DNA of 64,000 bases from Numida meleagris (lineage: Eukaryota > Chordata > Aves > Galliformes > Numididae), in contig NC_034412.1 in assembly GCF_002078875.1 (NCBI RefSeq), forward strand, positions 34,104,181 through 34,168,180, given 5' to 3'. Position numbers and translations under genes: made by a program. Shown piece by piece: positions 13,251-27,700 of the stretch. The notes beneath the pieces are model-generated. The model did not search any database. It was not told the origin of the DNA and saw nothing but the letters and a program-made list of their open reading frames with translations. Within the stretch, counting starts at the first letter, position 1, and each line of letters opens with the position of its first letter.

Positions 13251-16200
13251 GTCAAAAGAAACTGAAAATGGATCAGAGGAATCAGAACCTAAAAATATGT
13301 CATTCTCTCCATTGACAACACAGTTTAAGGTGGCTGCCTATGATTCGGGCATCAACCCCAGAGGCATCTGACGTGGAGAAAGATGAAACCCAGCACCAGT
13401 AGTTTCCTGAGAGCACTCATATGTACATATTTCATTGACAGATCTTAAGAGGAACCTGGTTTGCCGAGAGGAGAGCCAGCTCCACCGCTGAAGGCAAACC
13501 AGAAGATGTTAGCAGAATCCTGTGTTCCCCTGATACAGTCATAAGTGTATACAGAGCAAACATATTGCAAAATAAGAAATCAAAACAACCAGAGGGAACC
13601 ATCCTGCTGAGAGCTCCTAGCCTTGCTGGCTATCATTTGACTCAGAAGATCACTTTTTTCAAACTGCCATAATGTATTTATGATACATTCAAGTTTTGAA
13701 GGGACAAGCTCCATTACTAATCAAGTTTGTTTCTCCCATCCTCCAGCTTAGTTATCTTTCCTCTATAAATGCATTTATTCTTTTCATCTTTTCTCAATGC
13801 AAAGTCATTTCAAGCATGTCATTTAAATACCATGTACATATTTTTAAATGAAGGATAGGTGTCTCATATCACTTCTAATGGGATCTATTCTACACTGTGT
13901 CTATAGAATCATCTCACAGAACTGGAAATCCAACCACCTATCTAAAGGTATCCTAAACTTCCTCTCTAAAAGTGCACTTCAAACTCAGAAGACTATATAA
14001 GTCTATAAATTGTGAGTAGCTAAACTGTGGTGCAAACATTTGTCTTTGCAGAATGGAAACTTTGAATTGCAATGAAAGTGTGTTGTGATTCTCTTCTCCT
14101 AAGGTGTATTTTTATTTTAAATCAAAAATATCTAACTATATAATATTCAACAACTGCACACTATTGAAAGTTATTCAGGATCTGTGTTTCTGAGAGAATA
14201 CAGCAAACTTCAAGCTTGGTGTTTATATTTAGACATCACTACTGCTTCTATTTCCTAATTATTTGGCATGAAGAAATGAAGAGCAAGGCAAAGACAACCA
14301 TTAATATTGGGAGAAGAGAAAATTTAACAAAAGGTAAATATTACAAATGAACACTAAAAAAGGGAAGAACAAACTTCTGTTTTACTTCAAAGTTTTTCAG
14401 ATTTTTCCTTAAAAAAGATGGGGAAACAAAGAATAATACCTCAACAGCTCACTGTTCTAACTATTGATATTTAGTACTAAAATCTATCAAAAGTCACAAT
14501 GTAATATTTAGCAAACTCCATTTCAGTCAGTGACTGTTCAGCTGGAGATTAATCAGATGTAAAATTAAAATAAAAAATATATATTAACAATAGAATGCAT
14601 TGTTCTGATTCGCCTAGAGTGAAAAATTAACCAGTTATTAGTTCCAGCCCAGTCTTTGTTGTGACCTCATTATAAACCCCTGAAAGAAAAACACTTATCC
14701 TCTTTTCCTGCTGAATGTGCTATTATCTGTCTTAGGGCATCCATCTCCTGTTGCTGCTGCTGTTGTTGTTTATTGAAATGCTTTTCTGAATGTGATAAAT
14801 ATGTTACCATGCACAGGTCTGGCAGCAGTTTGACTTACACGGTAGGCATTTCCTGTAGCTTTCTTTCTTCATTATGGAAGATCTGTAACTAGATTTGTTC
14901 CCAAAATATGAATGAGATAATCTAGAAAGCCAAGAAGTTTTTAGGTTTGAGGCAGCCCTAAGATCTCATTTAAAAGAAAATCTTTATTTTAGAAAACTAC
15001 TCTTGGGGGCATCAAGCTTCCCGTTTCAGTCTCATGAAATTCCCACTTCAATCTCATGCAACAGTCAGTACCTCCTCACTGCAACACATCCTCCCATTTC
15101 AGGGTGACATATAAACCTAATCTTAACAAATTAAATACTCTGGCTACTTCTTCACCAGGACTCGACTCTATTTTCAGTCATTCAGAAAAACATCTTTCCT
15201 AATGAAGACTTAGTCCTCTGGGAAATGAGGTCCAAATTTGCTCATCACGGCTGTCATTCACCAAGGTACTCAGCATACACCATCACCCAAGACAGGTCCA
15301 GGTCATGCAGCAGAAGTACAGAGAGCAGCCTATGAGTGCCAATTAGTGTTCAGATTCAAGCTGACTCAGCTGCAGTAGTAAGATAATCTAAGTTTTTTGT
15401 GTACCAGCAATTTTCTGCTTTCTTGTGCCTATCCTCTAGCTATTACCATGCTTCACTATTAAGATCTTTTTTTTCTCCCACTTAATTCCAAATTTAGCTA
15501 TTGCTTCCTTAGGCTCCTGACTTTTCTTACTTGTTCATCTACTTTTTGTATTACAGGCTAATGATCTGTCAACTAATATTAAATTATTTGCTCTCCTAAT
15601 TGCCTATTTTCAAATAATAGATTGTGGAATAAGGTGGCTACCTTAGCACTTTCCCTGTACATTTCAGAAGACGAAAGGATTGAAACATTAGAAATGAAAG
15701 GCTCAAACCCCAAGAGAAGCCTGGTCCTATTTTTTTACTCACAAAAACACGTCATCCACAAAATTTAAACATTTTACAACATTTCTGTAGTATTTATTTT
15801 TTATCTACTTGCAGTATCGGTTGCTTTCACTACGAAGCCTATGAGGTTTTCTCATTTTCAGATCAAATGTTCAAAGCACGCTGAACATTTAATACCATCA
15901 TAATGTTGCACAGGAAAACAAAGAGAAAAAAAAGTGGTTGAATGCAGTGCCTTTTTTTTTCTCCTCATAAAAATATTTCCTGCAAGCCAATGGAAAAAAA
16001 AAACTAAAGCAGCTGGCCAGGTTTAGGATCAGTTGCAACACAGAGGTTACACAGACAATATACTCAAGAGCTCAAATTTTCCAAAACCTGAAGAGCCTCT
16101 GCTAATGTTGCTCTCCCTTTTAACAGGGAAAGGATAGTAGCAGAGTTGCCAATGGAACGTACTTGTACAGGAAACAAGGTCCCCTACCTGTCTCCTCCAA

Positions 16201-19200
16201 ATCCCGTAATTATTTTTCTTGGATGGATTTTTGTCCATGTTTTCAGCTCTTCTGGGACTCTACAATGAATCAAGTAAACTAGTGGAGCAGTGTGGTTACC
16301 TCAAACTTCTGAATAGACTGAAGGTGTAAAAATACATGGAAAAACACTGACTGAAGACCTGCTGGCGACTCAGTAGAGATAATGGAAGGAGCCAAATAAA
16401 GATCCCCTCTTTCAGATCATTCAGATTTACAAAATAAATTTGCGCCAACACTCCACCAAGAGCTTTGTTCTCATTTTGTGAATATGAAATGCAGTTTGGA
16501 AAAAAAAAACCACGTGGTTTTGGAAAAGAGAAAAATGAGACCTTGCCTCATCACAGGGCATTCGCAAAGACTACGAGAAAATGACATAATATCAGTTATA
16601 GTGAAGTTCCGGTATTAAGGCCACTCACAGTAGTATTCCTTACTTTTTGCTCCACCTTTAAACTCATACACTTTGTTAGGTAAACCATTCCAGCAGAGAG
16701 AGAAATATCAAGATGGCACGACACTGAGTTAAACCTTGTAATGCATAATTTGTATGATTTCATCAAGAAATTTGTAATAAATTTTCACCGATTATTAGTA
16801 CATACTGAGTGATACGTCTACCCAAATTCATTTCTTGGTACAAAATAAAGCTCATTTTAAAGGCTAATATAACAGATGGATTAATGCAGAATATTCCTTA
16901 GCTTTCAATAGTTTGTTTTTATTATTATTCTCTTAAAAAAAAACTCAGTAAAGATTCAGGGCACCCTTAAAGTCCTTAGTAATCTGTGACATTAAACACA
17001 GGAAGCCTGGAAGATTTCAGCTATGCCAAATATTCTTTTCTTAAGACAAGCAGAAAAAATAAAATAGGAAATAACCAGCTAGACCATAAGCCTACATTGA
17101 TCTTTAACCTAAAACTCATGACGATTAAAAAATGTCCTAAAATAACTTTCAAACAAATCAGAGATAACTTTAAGAGAACTTTAATTTTCCTTGTGAATTG
17201 CAGTTAATTGCTAACAAAAATACCTGCATCTGTCAACAATTAAAGGTAACTGAATTTAACTTCTTAAAAACATAATCACAAGGCACTTCATCTTTCATCT
17301 AATGATATAATCAAGAGATGATGAAGAAACTCTTCTTTAAAACATCCACTTTGCCCTTGAATTCATTGGTGTGAAAGTTTCCACCACTGCAGCCTGCATA
17401 AGCGCCTGAAGGTGGGCAGTACAAGAGCAGTGTTATTGTGGGACATGCAGCACCATTTCTTTAGTGTGACATTTCATGTGGGGTCAGAATTAGCCATCTG
17501 CAAGCAAAGGGAATATCTTTTTTGCTCTTCCCCAAACATTTGATTTCCACGAGGATGGGAGGGGGTTGCTTGGTTAGTTTTATGCAACAACATTAATATC
17601 TGACTGTAGCTGCTAACAAAACTGTCACTCTCTTTGCTGAAAGATTGTGGGAGGGCAAGGCATGCAAAATATCCACATCTCTTTAATTACGTCCTTGTGT
17701 TCCCAGGAGAAAACATTTCCTAATCAAAGAAAGTGGCCTGTGGTGATACTTACAACTTCAGTCTTTGAATCATGGACTTGTGCTTATTTCACAGTACCCA
17801 CAGGGCACGAAACTTTGTGAAAAATAAGCAGATATTGTTAGGTAATGCCTTGCTCACATGCTTAGACTCACAAAAAATAAAACCAACTCACCATAACATT
17901 AACATTTAAAAACCATTATTTACTAGACTGAAAATAATAAGGAATAATAATAGTAAAAATGAAACCACGTGCCACTGTTGAAAACTCCAAATTTGCCATA
18001 GGTACAGGGAGGTCACAAAATCAGAAGTTTCAATGGGAACTTAAGTTTCCTGCCCATCTCCTCCAGCTCCTTAATTTTGTTTCCTCTTACAGAGCTTGCC
18101 TGCACACGGAAGAGTTCTAGTCCATATTCTAAATAGGTTTCGGAGATCACCTTTTCAGAGCAGATTTCCTCTTAAGCTGGAAAAAGTTTAATATCGTACT
18201 TCTTCAAAACAGAGGCACGTGCCGCACAAAGGAAGCAGTTACAAATCATTTAAAGACTGAATTCCTGCCCAGCCTCAATGACCGGGGTCAGAATTTCACT
18301 GGGATTTAAGCAGCTCCAGTATGAATTCAGGTTTTTGTGTCATCTGTAAAACAAGATGCCCATTCTGCTCATGCATGTCATTTTCCAAAAAAAGAAAAAA
18401 AGGAATTTTTTTTTCACCTCTCAACCTGGAAACAAAGGAGAAAGATTCCCACTTGGTTGACTATCACAGGCTGCAATTAACAGTGATACCTTCAGGAATT
18501 TCAAACAGCCCTGAGAGGTTTGGCTGCTTCCATGCCTCCCTGCTGCAAAGGAGAGCATCCATATTGGCAGGGTCAGCACTGTGCTGAGCAGGGCAGCCTT
18601 GCACATGCAGAGCGACAAGTGACAATGAAAAGCAGTGGGCCACCGTAAATTTTGCAAAAGGTTTTCAAGTCACTTCTTCAGTTTCCAGTGAGCCAAAGCC
18701 TGATATAATGCACAGAGAATCATAAAAGAGATGTCCATAGTCTTTAATTTAAGGTTTACAACACAGAAAATGTTAATGGGAGTTAAATTAAGTATTGACA
18801 TTTATCACAATAATTTGCTGTGCTGCCTCTGACCTGCAAGACAGTATCAGGATAATAAAGGCTTGTTGGGAATAAAGACTCCTGGGGACTTGTCTGAGCT
18901 GGGATCAGTCACCATCAGTTTGCCCATCTAATGTGAGACTCCTTGATTTACAGGCAAAGAGAATCCAGTGAGGACTGTTTCACCTTTGAAACAGGCTCTC
19001 ACATAGGCAATCACATCAACTTTCATATCCATTCTCTCCACAAGTATATGCAAAATTAGGTCCTGAAAAGTGTTTTTAGAGGAAGAAAGCTAAATTGCTA
19101 CTGAATGTTATAGCATACAAAACAAGCAGCCAACGTGACATCCTTACAAGAAAAGTGCTTAAAAACATAAAAGATAATTTGGAGAAATAAGGCTAGCTTC

Positions 19201-19258
19201 AAAAATATGAAGCAATTATCTTCTAAATGAATTTTAAGCAAAGTAATCTCTTCTCCTA
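13251..19258. other. AT-rich unique sequence, no gene seen
   Basis: Six kilobases without a recognisable gene or interspersed repeat. A CTG/TTG run lies at 14748-14770. Open frames are few and short, even for AT-rich DNA, particularly between 13.4 and 16 kb and between 17.2 and 18.3 kb. Confidence 0.6.
14748..14770. repeat. CTG/TTG trinucleotide run
   Basis: The run reads CTG TTG CTG CTG CTG TTG TTG TT. It is a short, interrupted microsatellite with no surrounding reading frame of note. Confidence 0.8.
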
Positions 19259-19513
19259 GGTAACAAGTGTTAGGACTAGAGGGAATGGCCTCAAGTTGTG
19301 CCAGGAGAGGTTCAGGTTGGATATTAGGATGAATTTCCTCTCAGAAAGAGTGGTGAGGCACAGGAACAGGGAGGTGGTGTCCCTGGAGATGTTTAAGGAA
19401 AGGGTAGATGTAGTACTTTGGGACATGGTTTAGCGGGCAGTATTGGTGGTAGGTGGATGATTGGACTAGATGATCTTTGAGGTCTTTTCCAACCTTAATG
19501 ATTCTATGATTCT
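19259..19513 (+). mobile_element. CR1 LINE 3' end, galliform CR1-B/F-like
   Basis: The fragment reads in the CR1 sense direction. It contains 'ggagaggttcaggttggat', then 'ttggactagatgatctttga' and 'ggtcttttccaacctt', and ends in 'gattctatgattct', the 8-bp repeat that marks the exact 3' end of avian CR1. About 255 bases remain, so the copy is strongly 5'-truncated. It holds only the end of ORF2 and the 3' tail, with no usable protein. The tail resembles chicken CR1-B/CR1-F from memory and looks little diverged, so this is probably one of the younger insertions in the window. Confidence 0.95.
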
Positions 19514-21329
19514 AATATAAAGGAGACCTGAGACAACAAGAGGTAATCTTTTTGACTTAAAGATTTGCTCTGTAAAAACTGTAAAAACTTGTGGAATGCT
19601 GCAGCTTTCCTTTCAGAATAATACTTAACACTAGACACCAATAACACACTGCAGGAAGGCAGTTCTGTATTTATACAACATAGATTCATTCAATTCCACA
19701 TCATGGGTAGGCAGTTGTAAACATCTTTTCCTTTTTTGATATTAACAAAACAAAGAGCACATAACGGCTAAAACTTTACATTCTAGAAGTTTCTAAGTGA
19801 CATGTTGATATCAACATGACAGAGCTTGTGTGCCCTAACAGAAAAAAGCATGTTAATAAGTACATCTTATCGTACAACCCCTGTTCTTTTGTGCCCCTGC
19901 AGGAAGCCTTACCTCTTGGTGTGACTCTTCCCAGGACTTTAACCTTGCCTAAGGATTCTCTGCCTGACCCAGTGGAGGCTATCAGAGTAACCTGGCTTGA
20001 TCATTACAGAGTAGGATGCTTCCTACATGCCAAGCCCAAATGTTAGCTGACTGTTTCATGAGAACACATTCCAGAAGAATAAGGGACAATGAGATGGGGT
20101 TTAGCACTCTATCCTGTGTTTAGGCACTGGACAGTAGGCAGTATTTATTTAAATATACTTTTTGCTAATTTTGTGATCACGTGGAAAAGGTGGAGTGATG
20201 AAACCAATCACACAGTCTTTAATTAGCCCAAATTCTATTGAATTAAAGAGAAGCTTTGCCTCTTTAAGAATTCAAGGCTCAGATAAGTCTTCCTGCACCC
20301 AGCAGTTGATCATTATTTTTGCCTTGAAGGCTGATTAATTGCTTATATACTGTAACTATTTTCCTGGCTTATGTAACTGAAATCCTTTTCATCTGTGTCT
20401 CGTCATTTTTATTTTCTAACCAAGCTACTGGCAACAGCATCATCCTGCCTCAGCAATTCCTATAGATTGAATAAATGTTGCATGAAAATGTGTTTCTCTT
20501 TATCTGTTTTAAACTGGTTGTCTTTTAATTTCAATGTTCCTTTGTTCTTTTGTTCTAAGAAAGAGTAAAATGACTGAGCTTCTCCATACACCCCTAACAT
20601 CTCCTTCCTTCACTAGGTCAGGCAAGCCTTATAAATACTTCTTTGCTTGTTAGCCCCTCTGCTACTAATAATTTCCATTGCCCTCTGAATCTCTTCTATT
20701 TCTGCCACGTCCTTCTGCAGCAATTCAACTAAAGCACATTCAAGGTCAGGAGAAAGATGTACCTCTGTTTAGATAACGCCAATTAAATATTTCCTGTGTA
20801 ATTTTGTGTCACTGTCTCACATACCCCATCACTTCACCCGCTCTTACTGCTACTGCAGACCCTGTCCCCACCTCTACTGCACGGACCCTATGCACCTCCT
20901 AACCCCACGTCACATGGTAAGTCAACATGTTTCAGTAAATTCAGTCTAGAGGCCAAACCGTGACAACAAAACACCCCAGCTCACACTATCTCCTACAGCT
21001 CATGTTCTGCCAGCCCTCATACAAAGAGCCCGTGGCTCTGACTGCAGTCCCTGAGCATCACTGTAAAAGCACAGCAATTACAGCACCCTGGAGGCAGTGC
21101 AAACCAAGACCCTGCCCTTGCAAAAGCTTATTCAGGTGCATGTTCACAAGAATTAAGTTACATCTCAGCCCAGAAGCCTGCTAAGGTGAGGGTCATATTT
21201 ATTTCTGTTTCCCAGTTTTAATCACCTATTCCTGTGCACAGTATGCGGCACCTGTCTATTTGCAACATTTCCTAAGGTACTGGTTATTTCTATTATGTGA
21301 GTGCCCATTTCCCTCAGCATACAGGTTAG

Positions 21330-21355
21330 TTGTTTTGTTGTTGTTGTTGTTGTTT
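21330..21355. repeat. (TTG)n simple repeat
   Basis: Six perfect TTG units follow a short imperfect lead-in. It is an ordinary trinucleotide microsatellite. Confidence 0.9.
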
Positions 21356-21688
21356 AAACACTAACAAGGCAAAAATGCTACCTACAATTACAGCTTCTCT
21401 GCCATAAATTATTAATCATTCTCAAGAGCCTGTTTGCTTCAGAGAGAGAGGAAAATGATTGTTTACCTAATAAAAGAGGAGCTTACGATCATGCCGGTAG
21501 TTTTCAACACCGATTTTAAAAAAATCTAATAATCTTGCAGTATTGGAAAATGCAGAAGTATTTATCGTTTTATTTGGTAGAGTTTACTTTTAGGTTAGGA
21601 GGTATTTTCTCAAGGTGACTGATTTTATTTTTGATTCATATCTTATTTCCCACAGTGTTATAATAATATAACATATTAACATTTGTTT

Positions 21689-21712
21689 TATATATATATA
21701 TATAATATTATA
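21689..21712. repeat. (TA)n simple repeat
   Basis: Eight perfect TA units (21689-21704) are followed by ATATTATAT. The surrounding 60 bases are nearly pure A and T. Confidence 0.85.
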
Positions 21713-22293
21713 TGCTAAACATATTGTGATGCAGTATTTACATTCAGTAGATCACTGCCCTGAAAACTGATGCACAGCTCAGGGCGCAGCCCACCAGGAT
21801 AGTGAGACTCATACCTGCAGCAAGCCAAGAACTAAACTTGAGGATGGAAACTGGGTCTTGTCTCATCTGATCCACACAGACTGGAAGCTCCCCTCGACTG
21901 GCCAGTTCTCAAGATCTAAGCAGGCTTTCTAAGCAATATTACAATACAACTGTTACATACACAATTTGAAATTTGGAACTTTTCTTGTTTTAATTCTCTC
22001 TTTTGGAGGTGATATGGGGGTAGATTGCTCTGGTATTTTTGCTCATCAGTACCTCAAAAGCAGCTAATCCACTGCACTTCAGACACATTGCCATACATCT
22101 CTGAGATCCCACAACTGGAGATGATCAGGTGCTCATCATCTGACAACAGATCATTTACAAAAGTAGGAAGGCATGGAGACATCTGCCAAGAGATATCACA
22201 CTTGGCTCTACTGTAGTTCATTCTCAGAGAGTGAAATCCACATCCTGTTTTTGAGAAGACCTTCCCTAGAAATAACAAGCTAACCATAATAGG

Positions 22294-22307
22294 AAAAAAA
22301 AAAAAAA
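22294..22307. repeat. A14 homopolymer
   Basis: Fourteen A bases in a row with no retroposon recognisable upstream. Confidence 0.8.
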
Positions 22308-24770
22308 GAAAGCACAAAGTCCTTGACCGCATTTCATTTCCTCTCATGGCCCTTCCTCACATCTACTTTTGTAAAGCATTTGAAATGCTATAGTGAGAAA
22401 TTATTTTGAAATATCATAGACTGAATTAGATCTGTAACATGTGATGAAAAATTAAAGGCAGATACCCAAGCAGAAGAAAATCCAATTAGATACCGGTGCC
22501 CCAGTTGTCTGAGAAGAGAGGAGATAGATAATGGGGTAGTAGGTAGCAAGGCAATGTCCAAGTGGGTGTTTTGTAGCTGGTTTACTGGGTGAGACCGACA
22601 CTTTTCTTCTGCGTTACCCCATCACTTTGTTCAGGTTTCCGTGAGAAGAAATCAAGGTGCTTGTACTAGGGATGAGCAATAGCATTCACTGACCATTCTG
22701 CAACCTGCTTGGCCAGGAAGGGCATGAAGGTTTCCACATGCACTGTGGAGGAACTATTTATTTATTTTTCCTACCCTAGATTACTTACAGTTTTGTTTCA
22801 GCCTAACCTACTTGCAGGTCACAATAAGGTGTGTGTTTAGGTCTCTGCCTCTGAAGGCTGCAGACCTCCAAGAGCAAAAGCTGACTCCACTAGAAGCAGC
22901 TTAGCGAACCAAAATCAGAGTAAGGAGGGAACTAGGTAACATCTGACAGGGGTGTATAGGGCTACTTTACAGATTTAAAGATCCCACATGGAAAAGCAGT
23001 ATTTTTTTCTTCCAAAAAAAACTCAAGGATGAAGCTGGTAGAACTCTTGGTGTTTGGCTTGTTTGCTTTTGTTTTATTGTATTAGTTATTTTTTGTTCTA
23101 CTCAGAAATATTCCAATATCTGTTTCTGGAAATATCCTCAAAAAAAAACCCAAAACATTTTACAAGAGAAATTTTTTGAAATCATAGAATAGTCTTTTTC
23201 TTTTGGAAAAAAAGAAGTGAGATAACCAGGCAGGAAGAAAACACAAGTCTTTTCGTGGTTCTCTACCTTCTGGCTTGCAATTACTCACCCATTCACTGAA
23301 GTCATCTTTGTTTCTCCAAAGCAGGAATTCTGGGATTTGTGTATGAAGAAAATAGATCTGGATAACTACTGAGAACAGAAGGAGCCTATCAGAGCTGCTG
23401 TCTGTGGTAGCTGTTGTCTTCATTTGCATTTCTGGAAAAGAAAAATACATCTGCCTTTTGTGGAAATAAGCATACACTTGCCATCTAGAAACAAACAGGT
23501 ACTGAAGTGATGAAACAGAGCTTTCTGGGGGTGTGTTCACCCTGTACTGCTTTTAAGACTTCCAAGGAAGTGCCACGTAAGTTAGTGCACAAAATGACAC
23601 ACCAACAGCTACACAGGGGGTTCCTTAAAATTGCATGAGCACAGAGAAACCGTGTTGATGAGCTGAACTAATTAGTTCTGCTTGAGTACTAGGCATACAT
23701 ACCTACAGTGCTTCAAGAGAACTCCGATCACTGCTGCACTGTATGTTGTATTCACACCCTCATAAAAGAAAGAGGCTGTGTTTGTGAGAGAAGCTGCACT
23801 AGTGTAATTTACCACGCAGCTTCAGTTCAACCATTTCCATTATGGGAGCTTCGTCACTGCTTTCAGTGGGAGCCAGATTAGGCCAATACTTGTACTTTTG
23901 ATCAGTCTACCCTAAAGACAAATATTTAGAGCAAACAATCTCAGCAGGAGCAAATAAAAAATTAAAAAGAAATAGATAAAGAAGACTGCTCAAACTCAGA
24001 CACCATGTAGGCAGTAATGGCTGGGTGGGACATTTCTTCAAGCACAGTCATTTGAAGATGAGGTTTCATGTTGGCAGTCAGGAGGCAATCTTTTCTATAC
24101 TCTCCAATTTGTTTTACTCAGCAGCAGGAGGAGAAAGTTTATTGCTTGTCCCTGTCCCACCTGCCATATAAGAGATGCTGGGCAGGATGACCAGGAGCTA
24201 AAGAAAAGGTACACAGACAAAAAGATAGCTAAAACAAGAAAGAACCATTCCCAGACACTAGAAGAGACAGAGCCAAACTTTCTCTGATCCCTGAACACCA
24301 CAGAAATGTACCATCCCAGAGAGACAAGATGATAACATGGTTCTTAATACAACCTTGTGCAGGAGGTAGCCTGATTTGCTGAACAACACAGTGAGGATGT
24401 AGAGTCTGAGGTCCTATACCTTTAGAAACCCAAATCAGTCAATTTATTTTATAGCCCAAACAGAATACAATTAGACAGTAACACAGTATTCACTGCTGCA
24501 CTGACACGCACATAGCAAAACAAATAAATCCATATTATTCATTTGGACTAACAGAAAGGAAGAGCAACTTACAACCTCATTGTAAGGAAACACTGTCAAA
24601 CAATCAATGTCTCCCCACTTTGCAGTTAATAACTTTGCTCTGCTTTGGTATTTGCAAATCAGCATGAGACTGTTATTTCGTGACGATGTTCTCCCATTTA
24701 CATCATCTCTTTAGAAACTGTAGAAACACCCAACTGGCAGGATTTTACCAGTAAATATTGATTTAAGATT

Positions 24771-24786
24771 AAAAAAAAAAAAAAAA
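24771..24786. repeat. A16 homopolymer
   Basis: Sixteen A bases in a row. The sequence to the left does not resemble a processed gene or a known short interspersed element. Confidence 0.8.
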
Positions 24787-27700
24787 CCATAGCTGCTCTC
24801 TAACTCAAGTAAAAGAATCCTTCTTGAATGTGCTTTACTTTAATGAAGAGCAGTATGACAAGGAAAAAAAACTTCTGTAGAGTTAAAGCATATTTGCTGC
24901 TAAATATCCTCTTTGTATAATTAGGATTTGCAAAGTGGCAAAACACAATCCAATTAAGTGAGTTAGGTTCATATGATCAACATCAGACTGCCAGTACTGC
25001 TCTCATAGTTCATCAGTAGCATTACTAATTAGGACATCACTAAGCAGAGACATCTGACCTTGCCTCAGCCAGTTCAGATTATGGTTGACCCTTCTGAACC
25101 CTGAAAGAGCCTCACTGCTTACTTCTTTCCTTATTTACCTTAAAGATGGACCCTTTCCTACAATGTTCTGCTTCTTTTGAACGTCATTTCATCAGCCATC
25201 ATCAAATAATTAGCACCTCTCTGATCACTGACTGATGATCAGAAAACTGAAAATGGATAAACCAGCTTTTGGCAGACACATTTTTCTGTTCGTACTCTGA
25301 ACCCACTACAGTATTAAAATCAGTGCAGCGCAGCGAGTAGAAAAGCAGCCAGGAAACAATTTTAAGTCTCAAGTAGCAAGAAACAGAAATTATCTTTTCT
25401 TGCCAAATAGTAACCACAAGTGGAAACAGTGTCAAGTGGAAATGGTGTCACAAGCGTTGCTCAACACCAGCTCAGTAATCAGAACTGAGGGACTGATCCA
25501 CAGCAGGATCTGATTCCAGCCCTGGCAGCATCCCTGACCCACGACAAAAGGACCAACCATAGTCACTGATTGCTTTGCTTCATCAGCTGCTGCTTCTCCT
25601 TCACAGTGCTGCGGTAGCTGTGAATGCAGCACTTACTATCTGGGGCAATTATTTCTTCTAAGTACAAAAACATAAAGACTTTCCAGATACTGTTTTCACA
25701 TTACACTTTTGTGGTTAGGTACCCTTAAAATCACTGCCAACAGAATTGAAGACTTTAGAAAGTACCTGCAGCTTTTTGACAGAGATGAAGCAGTAACTGA
25801 TAACCATCATACAGAACTTCTCGGTATCAAAAGTAAATATAATACAATTAAATTTTCTCTAGAACAATGCAGCACATCACCTGGTAGGTGTAAAAATAAA
25901 ATTACTTTCTCAAGTATTATATTTATAACTTACAGAGCACAAGAAGCTCCTATTTGACATTACGATTCTTCCATCTGACATTGCAACTCCTCTCCATACG
26001 CTTCCTAGCTATGACTGTTATGATAGAGATAAAAATACTGAAGACAAACTAACTGGAGGTCTTTGAGGATAAACCCCAGTAGCCCAAAACCAGCTACAAC
26101 TAGAATGTATCTGTGATATAAAGAAGATGGTAATAAATGAATTAGTGACAGGGAGACAAACAACGAATTAAGCAAATTAGTGGGAAAATGAAACCTCTAA
26201 ATACAAAAGAAAACTAATTATGGGATTAGAAGGGATTAAGTGACAGAGCCTGCGATGACAGTGAACGTTACTCCATAATCCTCAAGATTCCCCTTTGTCC
26301 GCTGTTTCCAGTCTTTCCAGGAAGAAATCTAGGGAACAACTCACTGCTGCATACACCTCTCCACAGTCTGTTTCATTTCTCAACTAACCAAACTGCTTCA
26401 CAGCTGATGAAAATCATTTTTCCAAAGGAATTACAAGCAATGTACCATTGCTCTCCACTCTTTCTTCTGCTACACTCTTCCTCATCTCCTTGATTTAGGT
26501 CACTTAAGCCACTGGAAATGCAAAAGCCAAGGATGCTAAAGTTTGTGTGGACCTTGTGGCTTCATTCTTGACTAACTTGATGCCACAGAGTTAATCTGCC
26601 CTTGTTTCCAAGACCGAGGCATATTTTCAGATACCATAGCAGTGCCTCAAAATGTTGTCTTAGTACTCAAGAGTGTCAGAAAGCCTCTGCATAGAATTCC
26701 ACAGGAAAAAAAGATTAAATATATATATATAAATAAATTCCCTCTGCTCTCCAGTAATATCAAAAAAGCACCATTAAGGCTAATTTTGAGTTCTGGTGGA
26801 CACTTGGATGTGGAATTCAAAAGCAGCATGCCGTACCTCATTCACTTTTCAGTGATAAAGAAACTACTTACAATAAAATACTTCACTTATGCTATCAATT
26901 TCTCTAATAAATAAGTCAGAATAAATTGCTCAGCATTTCAGAAACCTGACCGGTCTAATAACTGCTTTCAAAAAGTATAATCTTCAGTGGGGAAAATGGG
27001 TTCTTAAACTGTTTGCCACCACACACAAATATCTATCTGCAAAGTAAATCTTGGGAAGACACTGAAGAGGAAATGAATTTCAGGCTGGAGCACAGAGAGA
27101 TGACAGCATTCACAAACTATTATTTAATGTGTTTGGAAGGGGTTGTTCTTTTTTGTGGGTTTTCTCTATTTTTTGTTTGGTTTTTATATGTGTTCAGTAC
27201 TGTGTATAGCACTTCATGATTAGACTGTTCTGAATGCCAGCAGATGATGTTGTTAGAGTAAGTGAAATGGTCCCAAAAGCTTTCCTCCTCATGGACACCC
27301 ATGCACAGGGTGTACAGAGACAGCAGGGTGACTACACACGTTTCCTTGCAAGTCACTTAAAGGAGAGTACTTGCCGTGTGACATTGTGGCTATATCTGTT
27401 GTCACCACAGAGCAGAATTAAGGCTCTCTGGATCCATTTACAGTGTGGTTTAGCCTCAGATTTCATTTGAGTTATAACTTCTTATATCATCTTAAGTTGC
27501 ATCTATCCGATTTATAATGGATTGTGTTCAGGATAATTAATCCTAGACATACAACTTTGCTCTAAATCAGAGTTCCAGTAGGCAGCTAAGCCAATCTCAC
27601 AGTTTTTGCGCCAGTATTTCAAGGATACTGATCCCAACCCCACTGACGCACACCATCTGTGAAGGGCTTTAGGTCAGGCTTACAGCTGTCAGCATTTCAA

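Noticed and set aside
22054..22347. 97-codon minus-strand frame as a terminal coding exon
   Set aside because: It is preceded by an acceptor-like 'ttgttatttctag', but no protein family is recognisable and the phase link to the upstream candidates depends on a weak donor.
23160..23540. 126-codon minus-strand open frame taken as one intact gene
   Set aside because: There is no recognisable domain and no sensible start context. Only the inner part between splice-like sites is of interest, and it is reported as a candidate exon.
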